A stretch of DNA of 12,274 bases from JANYCG01 sp031418395 (lineage in GTDB: Bacteria; Pseudomonadota; Gammaproteobacteria; Burkholderiales; Burkholderiaceae_C): the NCBI GenBank assembly GCA_031418395.1, contig JANOXL010000014.1, positions 1 through 12,274 of the forward strand, in the 5' to 3' direction. Position numbers and translations under genes: made by a program. The first letter of the stretch is position 1. Each line of letters begins with the position of its first letter. The notes beneath the pieces are model-generated. The model saw only the letters and a program-made list of their open reading frames with translations. It did no database searches and was not told where the DNA came from. Positions 1-6,706 of the stretch are shown one piece after another.

Positions 1-461
1 TGAAACGCAGCGACATCATCCGCCACGCCTGGTGCGACAACGGGCCAAATTGGCGCGGCGTCATGTTGAAATCACGCGAGCAAGTGTTGGCGCTCAAACC
101 CGATGGCGCGGTGCTGGCCGGTCTGGATATCGGCGTGGTCGGCCCAGGCAAAAAGGTCGGCGTAGTCGGCGCGGCCCAAAGTTCAAGTTCAAGTTCAAGC
201 GCGGGTGAGGATGAACCGGCTTTTGAAATTCGCGCCTTCTTCCCTGGCAACAATGGCCTGGCCGAAGACCCCGTCACCGGCAGCCTCAACGCTGCCGTCG
301 CACAATGGCTGATCGGCGCGGGGGTGGCGCCCTCGCGTTACGTCGCCGCGCAAGGCACGGCCATGGGCCGCGCGGGCCGCGTGTATGTCGAGCAAGAAGG
401 CAGCGACATATGGATCGGCGGCCACTCGGTGACTTGCATGGACGGCAGCGTCAGCTTATAG
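1..461 (+). CDS. PhzF-family (phenazine biosynthesis-like) protein, C-terminal part
   Basis: The open frame runs in from the left edge (first whole codon at 3) and stops at 461, leaving about 152 residues. The visible start, WCDNGPNWRGVML, then an EDPVTGS motif, and a C-terminal QGxxMGRxGRVYVE...IWIGGHSV block are characteristic of the PhzF family of isomerase/epimerase-like proteins, which have a two-lobed diaminopimelate-epimerase fold. The family's catalytic Glu lies near the N-terminus, outside the window, so activity cannot be judged. Most PhzF-family members outside phenazine clusters have no known substrate. A run of seven Ser (residues encoded at 180-200) sits in a loop just before the strand leading to EDPVTGS. 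The ATG at 63 is internal, not the start, because family sequence continues upstream of it. The gene is probably not part of the downstream operon, since 332 bp separate them. Confidence 0.88.
   Translation, partial: KRSDIIRHAWCDNGPNWRGVMLKSREQVLALKPDGAVLAGLDIGVVGPGKKVGVVGAAQSSSSSSSAGEDEPAFEIRAFFPGNNGLAEDPVTGSLNAAVAQWLIGAGVAPSRYVAAQGTAMGRAGRVYVEQEGSDIWIGGHSVTCMDGSVSL
180..197 (+). repeat. Three tandem copies of hexanucleotide AGTTCA inside the PhzF-family gene
   Basis: AGTTCA is repeated exactly three times in frame and followed by AGC, encoding seven consecutive serines (AGT/TCA alternating). The unit is six bases, so gain or loss of copies would change the Ser run by two residues without shifting the frame. 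It looks like a low-complexity loop insertion. Confidence 0.85.
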
Positions 462-575
462 ACGAGCCGCTTAAGGCGGCGCAATTGGCTGCAAACAATT
501 GGCAGCGCCACCAGGCTGGCATCCAAGCGGATGCTGAATCCATGAAAAGTCCAATTTCAAGGAAATCACAAGATA

Positions 576-592
576 ATACCCATTTTGGGTAT
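576..592. promoter_or_regulatory. Perfect 7-bp-arm palindrome, possible operator
   Basis: ATACCCA-ttt-TGGGTAT is a perfect inverted repeat with a 3-bp centre, about 200 bp upstream of the binding-protein start codon. It could be an operator for the transporter operon. No T tract follows on the + strand, which argues against an intrinsic terminator of the PhzF-family gene. The binding family is not recognised. Confidence 0.4.
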
Positions 593-656
593 GATTGGCG
601 CTTTCGATGGAAAAATTGTGTAAAACAGGCGCTCTGGTCTCGTAATTATTAATGAT

Positions 657-680
657 ATTGCTATTTTTATAGTAGCATCC
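657..680 (+). repeat. AT-rich intergenic element, copy 1 (GCTATT-n6-GTAGCATC)
   Basis: The core GCTATTTTTATAGTAGCATC at 660-679 matches the core at 11311-11330 in 16 of 20 positions, in the same orientation, and both copies are intergenic. The ends form short inverted arms, GCTA and TAGC. From memory, short elements of this look recur in intergenic DNA of Comamonadaceae; this is unverified. It lies between the PhzF-family gene and the transporter operon. Confidence 0.45.
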
Positions 681-793
681 GTATTTGCGCAACTTGACAT
701 CTGTTTCAAATCCCGCGCCAGCGGCCCTGCTTGTATAGTGATTTCCTGTGTTTAGCCTGATTTCCCAATTTCGATTTCATTTGTGAGGTTGCC

Positions 794-1837
794 ATGTTTG
801 TACCCCATCCCCTGCGTCTCGCGACCGTCTTCGCGCTCGGTCTCCTTCTGATTTCACCCGTGCGCACGGCCATGGCGCAAGAGCGCACGCTCGTGGTCTC
901 GGCCTTTGGCGTCGGCCAAAACGAGTTGCGCAAAGAGTTGTACGCGCCGTTTGAAGCCAAGTGCAAATGCAAAATCGTGGTGAACGTCGGCAACAGCGCC
1001 GACCGCCTGGCCAAGCTGGAGGCCCGCAAGGGCAATCCGGAAGTAGACGTCGCCGTGTTGGCTGATTTTTCAGCGATGGAGGCCGCGCAAAAGGACCTGA
1101 TCGAACCCATCGACGTGCGCAAACTCAAGAACTACAACAAGCTGCACGACATGGCCAAAGACCCGATTGGCAACCACATGGGTATCGGTTACACCTGGTT
1201 TGCCACTTCCATCATTTACCGCAGCGACAAGGTCAAGATCGAGTCCTGGAAAGACCTTGCCAAACCCGAGCTCAAGGGCCGCATTGCCCTGCCCAACATC
1301 ACCACCACACAAGGCCCGGCCATGCTGTTGATGATGGACAAAGCCTACGGCGGCACCACACCCGACCTGGCCACCGGCATCCAGAAGGTGGCCGACATGA
1401 AGGGCGGCGTGGTCACTTTTTATGAACGCTCGGCGCAGCTTGTGCAGCTTTTCCAGCAAGAAGAAATTTACGCCGCCGTCACCGGCCGTTTCAACTGGCC
1501 ATTGATCAAGAAACTCAACATGCCCCTGGCTTGGGCGACACCCAAGGAAGGCCTGACCGGCGGCATCAACGTGCTGGTCGTCACCAAAGGCAGTAAAAAC
1601 AAAGACCTGGCCTACGCCTTCATCGACGAGTGGTTGTCCACGGAAGCGCAAACCCGTCTGGCGATGGCCCTGGTAGACAGCCCCGCCAACAAGGAGGTCA
1701 AACTGCCCAAGGAAGTGGCCGATGTGTTGACCTATGGCGCTGACACTGCCAAAGCGCTGAATCTGATCACACCTGCGCAACACCTCTTGCGGCGCAAGGC
1801 CTGGGTAGACGGCTGGAACGCGAAAATCGCCCGCTGA
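794..1837 (+). CDS. ABC transporter periplasmic substrate-binding protein (polyamine/Fe(III)-type family)
   Basis: The 347-residue product has a clear Sec signal peptide: Arg8, a hydrophobic core at about 9-22, and cleavage predicted after AMA (28/29). The mature part resembles family 1 extracellular solute-binding proteins of the PotD/AfuA kind. Supporting stretches are IGYTWFATSIIYRSDKV (about 131-147), SWKDLAKPELKGRIALPN (about 151-168), the PKEG turn at 250-253 and SPAN near 296-299. It would capture the solute in the periplasm and deliver it to the two permeases downstream. The start is supported by a GAGG Shine-Dalgarno at 785-788 and by the signal peptide. Two close cysteines (57 and 59) are present. 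The ligand cannot be read from sequence; linked nucleoside enzymes suggest a nucleoside or base rather than a polyamine or iron. This is inference. The gap to the first permease is 113 bp. Confidence 0.85.
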   Translation: MFVPHPLRLATVFALGLLLISPVRTAMAQERTLVVSAFGVGQNELRKELYAPFEAKCKCKIVVNVGNSADRLAKLEARKGNPEVDVAVLADFSAMEAAQKDLIEPIDVRKLKNYNKLHDMAKDPIGNHMGIGYTWFATSIIYRSDKVKIESWKDLAKPELKGRIALPNITTTQGPAMLLMMDKAYGGTTPDLATGIQKVADMKGGVVTFYERSAQLVQLFQQEEIYAAVTGRFNWPLIKKLNMPLAWATPKEGLTGGINVLVVTKGSKNKDLAYAFIDEWLSTEAQTRLAMALVDSPANKEVKLPKEVADVLTYGADTAKALNLITPAQHLLRRKAWVDGWNAKIAR

Positions 1838-1869
1838 TTCCATTTCCAATTCAATGCGATATGTCGTTG

Positions 1870-1911
1870 CGCCACCTTGGCGTGATGAAGCACTGTCTGC
1901 GGCGTCGCGCC
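1870..1911 (+). other. Two small stem-loops between binding-protein and permease genes
   Basis: CGCCA-cct-TGGCG (1870-1882) and GGCG-tcg-CGCC (1901-1911) lie in the 113-bp gap after the binding-protein stop. Stem-loops here often shield the upstream mRNA so that binding protein exceeds permease. Both stems are short and no T tract follows, so this is a weak call. Confidence 0.25.
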
Positions 1912-1950
1912 TAATTTCGCATCGAACTGAAAACGGAATCAAGACCCGCT

Positions 1951-2775
1951 ATGTTTGAGAACCATCGCATCGGCACTGCACTGGCCCTGCCGGCCGCTGT
2001 GTTCGTGTTGCTGGCGTTTTTGCTGCCGGTGGGGGTGTTGTTGTCTGGCAGCGTCAGCACGCCCACAGGCTGGTCGCTCGCCTTGTTTTCGGAGTTTTTC
2101 AACGACCCCCTTTCGATCGAAGTGATGTGGCGCACGGTGCGCCTGGGTGTCTTGGTCACCCTCACTTCAGCCGCATTGGGTTATGTCGCGGCGCTGGCCA
2201 TCGTGCAGGCGGGCCCGACCTGGAAGGGCCGCCTGGTCGGGCTGGTGGTGTTGCCGCTGATGATCTCGCCAGTCGCCCGCACCTATGCCTGGATTGTGAT
2301 TTTGGGGCGCACCGGCATCGTCAACCAGGCTTTGGTGGCGGTGGGTTTGTCCGACGAACCGATTCGCATCCTGTTCACCGAAACAGCCGTGTTCATTGGC
2401 CTGGTGCAGCTGTTTTTGCCACTCATGGTGCTCTCGCTCGTCAGTGCGCTGGAGAACCTGCCAGCGGATGTGATTCCGGCCGCAAGAGTGTTGGGCGCGG
2501 GCTGGCTGAGTGTGTTTTTCAAAGTGATTCTGCCGCTCACGCGTGAAGGCCTCGTCACCGGCGGCACACTGGTGTTTACCGGTGCAGTCACGGCCTACAT
2601 CACACCTGCCGTGTTGGGTGGCTCCAAAGTATTGATGTTGGAGACCCTGCTGTACCAACGCGTCTCGGTCAACAACGATTTTGTCTCTGCCAGCGTGATC
2701 GCGGCCATCCTGATCGCCATGGGCATCGTGACGCACGTGTTGCTCAAACGGGCGGCAAAATCGCGTGCGCGTTAG
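1951..2775 (+). CDS. ABC transporter permease, PotB/PotH-like
   Basis: The 274-residue integral membrane protein has about six hydrophobic segments, near residues 11-33, 62-86, 94-118, 146-167, 201-224 and 246-265. The cytoplasmic EAA loop that contacts the ATPase is at about 172-196 (AARVLGAG...FFKVILPL), matching the binding-protein-dependent permease family of the spermidine/putrescine type. It should form a heterodimeric channel with the permease encoded 9 bp downstream. The ATG at 1951 is chosen because it gives a short cytoplasmic N-terminus directly before the first membrane segment; only a weak GGAA at 1935-1938 precedes it, at long spacing. Confidence 0.88.
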   Translation: MFENHRIGTALALPAAVFVLLAFLLPVGVLLSGSVSTPTGWSLALFSEFFNDPLSIEVMWRTVRLGVLVTLTSAALGYVAALAIVQAGPTWKGRLVGLVVLPLMISPVARTYAWIVILGRTGIVNQALVAVGLSDEPIRILFTETAVFIGLVQLFLPLMVLSLVSALENLPADVIPAARVLGAGWLSVFFKVILPLTREGLVTGGTLVFTGAVTAYITPAVLGGSKVLMLETLLYQRVSVNNDFVSASVIAAILIAMGIVTHVLLKRAAKSRAR

Positions 2776-2784
2776 GCTCGGCCC

Positions 2785-3570
2785 ATGAATCCACTCTTGC
2801 GCCTGAGCGGCTGGGCCGTACTCACCGGGATTTTGGTATTCCTGCTCGGGCCGTTTTTGCTGATCGCCGCCGCAGGTTTGTCGGCCGGCGACACCCTGGC
2901 CTTTCCGCCCCAAGGCCTATCGCTGCGCTGGATCGTCGCGGTGTTTGGCATGGACAACTTCCGTGCGAGTTTCATCCTGTCGATGCAACTGGCCGTGGGT
3001 TCGACCGTATTGGCGCTCTTGGTGGGTGTGCCGGCGGCGTATGGTCTGTCGCGCTACCAGGTGCCGGGGCGCGAGATCATTCGCACCATTGTGTTCACAC
3101 CGGTGATCGTGCCGGGCATCATCGTCGGGCTGGCACTGTTGCGCCATGCGGTGATTCCGCTGGGGCTCAGCGTCACCTGGGCGCTCATCTTGGCGCACAC
3201 CGTGCTGGTCGTACCTTACGCCGTGCGTGTGGTCACCGCCAGCCTGGAGAACCTGCGCCCTGACGTGGAAGAAGCCGCCGTGATGCTGGGCGCATCGCGC
3301 ATCAGCACCTTCTTTCGGGTGGTCATGCCCAACATCATGAATGGCATTTTGGCGGCCTTTATCTTGGGCTTCATCACCTCCTTTAACCAAGTGCCGGTGT
3401 CGTTGTTTCTCACCGGGCCCGGCATCACCACGTTGCCTATCGACATGTTGTCGTCGATGGAATATGTGTACGACCCGTCCATCGCTGCACTGTCCGCTCT
3501 GATGGCCTTGATGTCGATGGTGATTGTGTTGCTGGCTGAACGTTTGTTGGGGCTGTCACGTTATGTCTGA
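2785..3570 (+). CDS. ABC transporter permease, PotC/PotI-like
   Basis: The 261-residue membrane protein has hydrophobic segments near 11-31, 63-84, 102-121, 131-150, 187-208 and 232-251. Its EAA loop at about 162-182 (EEAAVMLGAS...FFRVVMP) is a good match to the family. It is the second half of the translocation pore with the upstream permease (9-bp gap). Its last eight bases overlap the start of the ATPase gene, a sign of translational coupling and of a single transport complex. Confidence 0.88.
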   Translation: MNPLLRLSGWAVLTGILVFLLGPFLLIAAAGLSAGDTLAFPPQGLSLRWIVAVFGMDNFRASFILSMQLAVGSTVLALLVGVPAAYGLSRYQVPGREIIRTIVFTPVIVPGIIVGLALLRHAVIPLGLSVTWALILAHTVLVVPYAVRVVTASLENLRPDVEEAAVMLGASRISTFFRVVMPNIMNGILAAFILGFITSFNQVPVSLFLTGPGITTLPIDMLSSMEYVYDPSIAALSALMALMSMVIVLLAERLLGLSRYV

Positions 3571-4636
3571 AACGAATTCTTTGGGCACCCCGGGTTTCCT
3601 GTCGCTTGAAAATCTGACCCTGGCCTACGGCGAACACGCCGCTGTGGACAACTTGAATTTGCAGGTCAAGGAAGGTGAATTGCTGGCGCTTTTGGGGCCC
3701 TCAGGCTGCGGCAAGACCACCACCATGCGGGCGATTGCGGGCCTGCTGGCGCCGCGCGCGGGGCGTATCCGGTTGAATGGGGAGGACATCACCCACAAAA
3801 GTGCCAACAAGCGCGAGATCGGTTTGGTGTTCCAGTCGTATGCGCTGTTTCCGCATCTGTCGGTGTTTGAAAACGTTGCCTTTGGTCTGAGGCTGCGTCG
3901 GGTCGCGGGTGCTGAGCTGCAAAAACGCGTGATGGAGGCGGTCGATATGGTGGGCCTCTCAGGGTTTGAGCGGCGCCTGCCCAAAGAACTTTCGGGGGGC
4001 CAGCAACAACGTGTGGCACTCGCGCGCTCGGTGGTGGTGCGCCCACGGCTGTTGCTGCTGGACGAACCTTTGTCGAACCTGGACGCCCGCCTGCGCCTGG
4101 AAATGCGCAGCGAGTTGCAGCGCCTGCAGCGCGATTTGGGCGTGACCATGATGTACGTCACCCATGACCAGGTCGAGGCACTGGCATTGGCGCATCGGGT
4201 GGTGGTGATGAAGGCCGGCAAAATCGCGCAGCAGGGTTCACCCGCTGACATTTACGAGCGGCCCACCTCCGCATTTGTGGCGCAATTTGTCGGTTTTGAG
4301 AATCTGTTTCGCGTCACCCCCGAGGGCTTGACCTCCGTTGTGCGGGAGACCGGGAGCGCCAATTCCCATGATGGCCCAATGGCTTGGCCCTACGGCGCCC
4401 AGCCCACCGCGCCTGCGCTGGCCTGGCGGCCCCGCCACGTCGTTTTGGGGCAAGGGCCTTTTGAGGGCCACGTGTTGGGTGCGTCCTACCTGGGGGAAGC
4501 AGTGGAATATTTGATCGACTGCCCGGCCGGCACGGTCAAAGCCCAAACCCCGACTCACGCCCCGCGTTTCGCCATCCAAGCGCCGATCCGTTTTGATTTA
4601 CCGTTGGCCGACGCGGTTCAACTGCAAGCCGATTGA
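3563..4636 (+). CDS. ABC transporter ATP-binding protein, PotA-like
   Basis: The 357-residue ATPase has all expected motifs: Walker A GPSGCGKTT (45-53), Q-loop Gln91, signature LSGGQQQR (143-150), Walker B LLLLDEP (163-169), D-loop SNLD (171-174) and switch His201 in THDQ. After the nucleotide-binding domain (about 13-245) comes a C-terminal extension of about 110 residues, including AWRPRHVVL and GASYLGEAVEYLID, which fits the TOBE domain of the Pot/Fbp/Ugp importers. The ATG at 3563 is preferred over an in-frame ATG at 3524, which lies deep inside the permease gene; family similarity begins only after 3563. It energises uptake through the two upstream permeases. The nucleoside hydrolase gene starts 7 bp after its stop. 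Confidence 0.92.
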   Translation: MSETNSLGTPGFLSLENLTLAYGEHAAVDNLNLQVKEGELLALLGPSGCGKTTTMRAIAGLLAPRAGRIRLNGEDITHKSANKREIGLVFQSYALFPHLSVFENVAFGLRLRRVAGAELQKRVMEAVDMVGLSGFERRLPKELSGGQQQRVALARSVVVRPRLLLLDEPLSNLDARLRLEMRSELQRLQRDLGVTMMYVTHDQVEALALAHRVVVMKAGKIAQQGSPADIYERPTSAFVAQFVGFENLFRVTPEGLTSVVRETGSANSHDGPMAWPYGAQPTAPALAWRPRHVVLGQGPFEGHVLGASYLGEAVEYLIDCPAGTVKAQTPTHAPRFAIQAPIRFDLPLADAVQLQAD

Positions 4637-4643
4637 CGCTGCG

Positions 4644-5588
4644 ATGCATCACGTTTGGATCGACGCCGATATGGGTTTTGACGACCTTGCCGCCATCTTG
4701 ACAGTAGCGCTCACACCGGGCTGGACCATCGACGGCCTTTCCCTGGTCGCGGGCAACGCGCCCATCGCGACCGTGGTGGACAACGCGCTGCGCAGTGCCC
4801 ATTTTTTTGAATGGTCCTTCCCCATTTACCAGGGCCGTGCGCAACCCTTGAAGGGCGACTTGGTGACAGCCCAAAACGTTTTGGGCGCTGACGCCATGAA
4901 GTCGGCGGGGCAAAGCCTACCGCTGGCCCGCAAAGACCTGAGCCCCGGTGACGCGTTGGCCGCGATGGCCAGTTACCTGCGCCAAGCTTCCGAACCCGCC
5001 ACGTTGCTGGCGCTCGGGCCACTCACCAACGTGGCCGTCTTGTTGCAGGCCGAGCCACGGCTTGCCAAGCAGATAGGTCAACTGGTCTGGATGGGCGGCA
5101 GCGCAGGCGCAGGCAACCATACTGCCGCCGCCGAATTTAACGCCTACGTTGACCCTGAAGCGATCCAAGTGGTGCTGGATGCCCAGGTGCCGCTGCACAT
5201 GGTCGGCTTGGACGCCTGCCGACAGGTGCGCGCCCATGCGCGCGATGCCTACGCCCTGCGCGCGTTGGCCACGCAGCGGGCCACCGTACTGGCTGATTTG
5301 CTAATGGGCTACGTATGTATTGCCAGCAGCGATGGCAGCCTGCCAATGTCCTTGTACGACCCCACCGCGGCGGCGGCACTGGTCGCGCCCGAGGGCATGG
5401 CCTGGCGGGATGCGCATGTCGTGGCGGAACTGCAAGGCCAGCACACACGCGGCATGACGGTGGTGGAGTTTCGCGTGCCACGCCGCGCGCAGGCCAACGC
5501 GCGGGTGGCCAGTATTGCTGATGAAGACACATTGCGCCGCGCCGTCTTCGAGGCCTTGACACATGCTGCAAGGGAGCCCGGCCTATGA
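4644..5588 (+). CDS. Nucleoside hydrolase, inosine/uridine-preferring family
   Basis: This 314-residue protein belongs to the family that hydrolyses the N-glycosidic bond of ribonucleosides to give free base and ribose. Landmarks follow Crithidia IU-NH: the Ca-binding N-terminal loop DADMGFDD (Asp7, Asp9, Asp13, Asp14; usually DxDPGxDD, so Met replaces Pro), VAGN with Asn39, GPLTN (125-129), Asn158, AEFNAYVDPEA (Glu164 and Asn166) and the Ca ligand Asp239 in LYDP. The residue before Asp239 is usually the catalytic His (HD); here it is Tyr238. The scaffold and metal site look intact, so activity is likely but specificity may differ. The ATG at 4644 is chosen because homology starts there and an earlier in-frame ATG (4593) lies inside the ATPase gene. 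The gene overlaps the next by ATGA. No signal peptide is seen, so it should act on imported nucleosides in the cytoplasm. Confidence 0.9.
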   Translation: MHHVWIDADMGFDDLAAILTVALTPGWTIDGLSLVAGNAPIATVVDNALRSAHFFEWSFPIYQGRAQPLKGDLVTAQNVLGADAMKSAGQSLPLARKDLSPGDALAAMASYLRQASEPATLLALGPLTNVAVLLQAEPRLAKQIGQLVWMGGSAGAGNHTAAAEFNAYVDPEAIQVVLDAQVPLHMVGLDACRQVRAHARDAYALRALATQRATVLADLLMGYVCIASSDGSLPMSLYDPTAAAALVAPEGMAWRDAHVVAELQGQHTRGMTVVEFRVPRRAQANARVASIADEDTLRRAVFEALTHAAREPGL

Positions 5589-6670
5589 ATGTGAACGCAA
5601 CCCCCCGGAATGACGATTTCTTTCAGGCGATTCCCAAAGTCGAACTGCATTGCCACCTGCTGGGCACGGTGCGCGAGGCGACTTTCCGCGCCTTGGCCCG
5701 GCGCAGCAAAGCGCCTTTGACGGATGACGAGATCACCGCGTTTTATACGCGCGGCGAAAAACCCGTGGGGGTATTGCGTGTACTGCGCGCGCTCGACGCC
5801 TGGCTGCTGCAAACGCCGGACGACTTGCATCGCATCACCTACGAATATTTGCAGGATGCGGCTCACCACAACGTGCGGTACGCCGAATTTTTCTGGAACC
5901 CCACCGGCACTGTGCGGGAGTCTGGCATGTCTTACGTAGCCGCGCAAACCGCGATCACTCAAGCGATCCGCGATGCCCAGCGTGACTGCGCCATCACGGG
6001 CCGCCTTATCCCGTCGATTGACCGCGAAGCCTCTCCCGAAGATGCGCAGGCCATGGTGCAGTGGATGTGTTCCTACCGCTGCGACGAAACCATTGGACTT
6101 GGCATCGACTACCGGGAAACAGACCGCCCACCCGAGCTGTTTGCTCAGGCCTACGCAATGGCCCGTGCCGCTGGCTTCAAAACCACCGCCCACGCCGGCG
6201 AGTTTGGCTGCGACTGGACGCATGTCAAAACCGCTATAGAACTGTTGCAAGTAGACCGTGTCGACCACGGCTACACCATCATCGACGCGCCAGATTTCGC
6301 GCAAACGTGTGCCGAGCGCGGCCTGGTGTTCACTGTCGTGCCTACCAACTCTTATTACCTGCGCACCTTGGCGAAGGATCGATGGGCACTGGATCACCCC
6401 ATCCGAAAAATGCGAGAACTGGGCCTGGCGCTGCACCCCAACACCGATGACCCCACCCTGCACCACGTCACCCCCACACAAGCCTGGGCGATGATGCACC
6501 GTGACTTCGACTTCTCGATCACCGACCTGCGCGACTGCATGTTGCATGGACTTACGGCCGCCTGGATCGATGACAGCACACGGCGCGATTGGCAGGCTGA
6601 ATTCACGTCGGAATTTGACCATCAGTTTGCTGTGGCGCACATCAAGACGGCTGCCTCGTCGCTTGGGTGA
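5585..6670 (+). CDS. Adenosine/adenine deaminase-family amidohydrolase
   Basis: The 361-residue protein has the complete zinc and catalytic set of the adenosine deaminase family: HxH (His22, His24) in KVELHCHLLGT, HAGE (His203, Glu206), VDHG (His228) and NTDDP (Asp288, Asp289), plus GLGID at 171-175. The family hydrolytically removes the 6-amino group from adenosine, adenine or related compounds. In animal adenosine deaminase the residue two after the second His is Asp19, which binds the ribose 5'-OH; adenine deaminases usually have Glu there. Here it is Leu26, so the substrate could be a free base or an atypical nucleoside. The gene starts in an ATGA overlap with the nucleoside hydrolase, so the two are translationally coupled and probably act on one pathway. 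Its length is normal for the family. Confidence 0.88.
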   Translation: MNVNATPRNDDFFQAIPKVELHCHLLGTVREATFRALARRSKAPLTDDEITAFYTRGEKPVGVLRVLRALDAWLLQTPDDLHRITYEYLQDAAHHNVRYAEFFWNPTGTVRESGMSYVAAQTAITQAIRDAQRDCAITGRLIPSIDREASPEDAQAMVQWMCSYRCDETIGLGIDYRETDRPPELFAQAYAMARAAGFKTTAHAGEFGCDWTHVKTAIELLQVDRVDHGYTIIDAPDFAQTCAERGLVFTVVPTNSYYLRTLAKDRWALDHPIRKMRELGLALHPNTDDPTLHHVTPTQAWAMMHRDFDFSITDLRDCMLHGLTAAWIDDSTRRDWQAEFTSEFDHQFAVAHIKTAASSLG

Positions 6671-6693
6671 CGACTGAGCTCGGGCTCTGTCGC

Positions 6694-6699
6694 TACCAT
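6694..6699 (+). promoter_or_regulatory. Possible -10 element for leaderless transcript of the phosphatase gene
   Basis: TACCAT ends 7 bp before the ATG at 6707, which would place the transcription start at or next to the start codon. No Shine-Dalgarno-like purine run precedes that ATG, in keeping with leaderless translation. No good -35 is visible at standard spacing, so the gene could equally be read through from the deaminase 36 bp upstream. Confidence 0.3.
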
Positions 6700-6706
6700 T
6701 CAATCC

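Larger units (their letters stand above)
462..793. other. 332-bp non-coding region upstream of the transporter operon
   Basis: No convincing gene lies here; frames that cross it have no family resemblance and are shadows. It holds three structures. The first is a GC-rich hairpin 5 bp after the PhzF stop (466-480, GCCGC-ttaag-GCGGC) with no T tract, so at best a weak terminator. The second is a perfect palindrome at 576-592. The third is an AT-rich element at 657-680. CAATTGGC also occurs twice, at 482-489 and 496-503. Base composition shifts from GC-rich to AT-rich after about 540, as expected for a regulatory region. The operon promoter should lie here, but no convincing -35/-10 pair was found. 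Confidence 0.6.

Noticed and set aside
466..480. GCCGC-ttaag-GCGGC as an intrinsic terminator of the PhzF-family gene
   Set aside because: The stem is only 5 bp and no T tract follows; kept only as a note in the intergenic entry.
694..739. TTGACA (694-699) and TATAGT (734-739) as the operon promoter
   Set aside because: The spacing is 34 bp, far from the usual 16-18, and neither has a good partner at the right distance.
1070..1942. 290-codon minus-strand open frame opposite the binding-protein gene
   Set aside because: It has no family resemblance and lies antisense to a gene with a signal peptide and clear family features.
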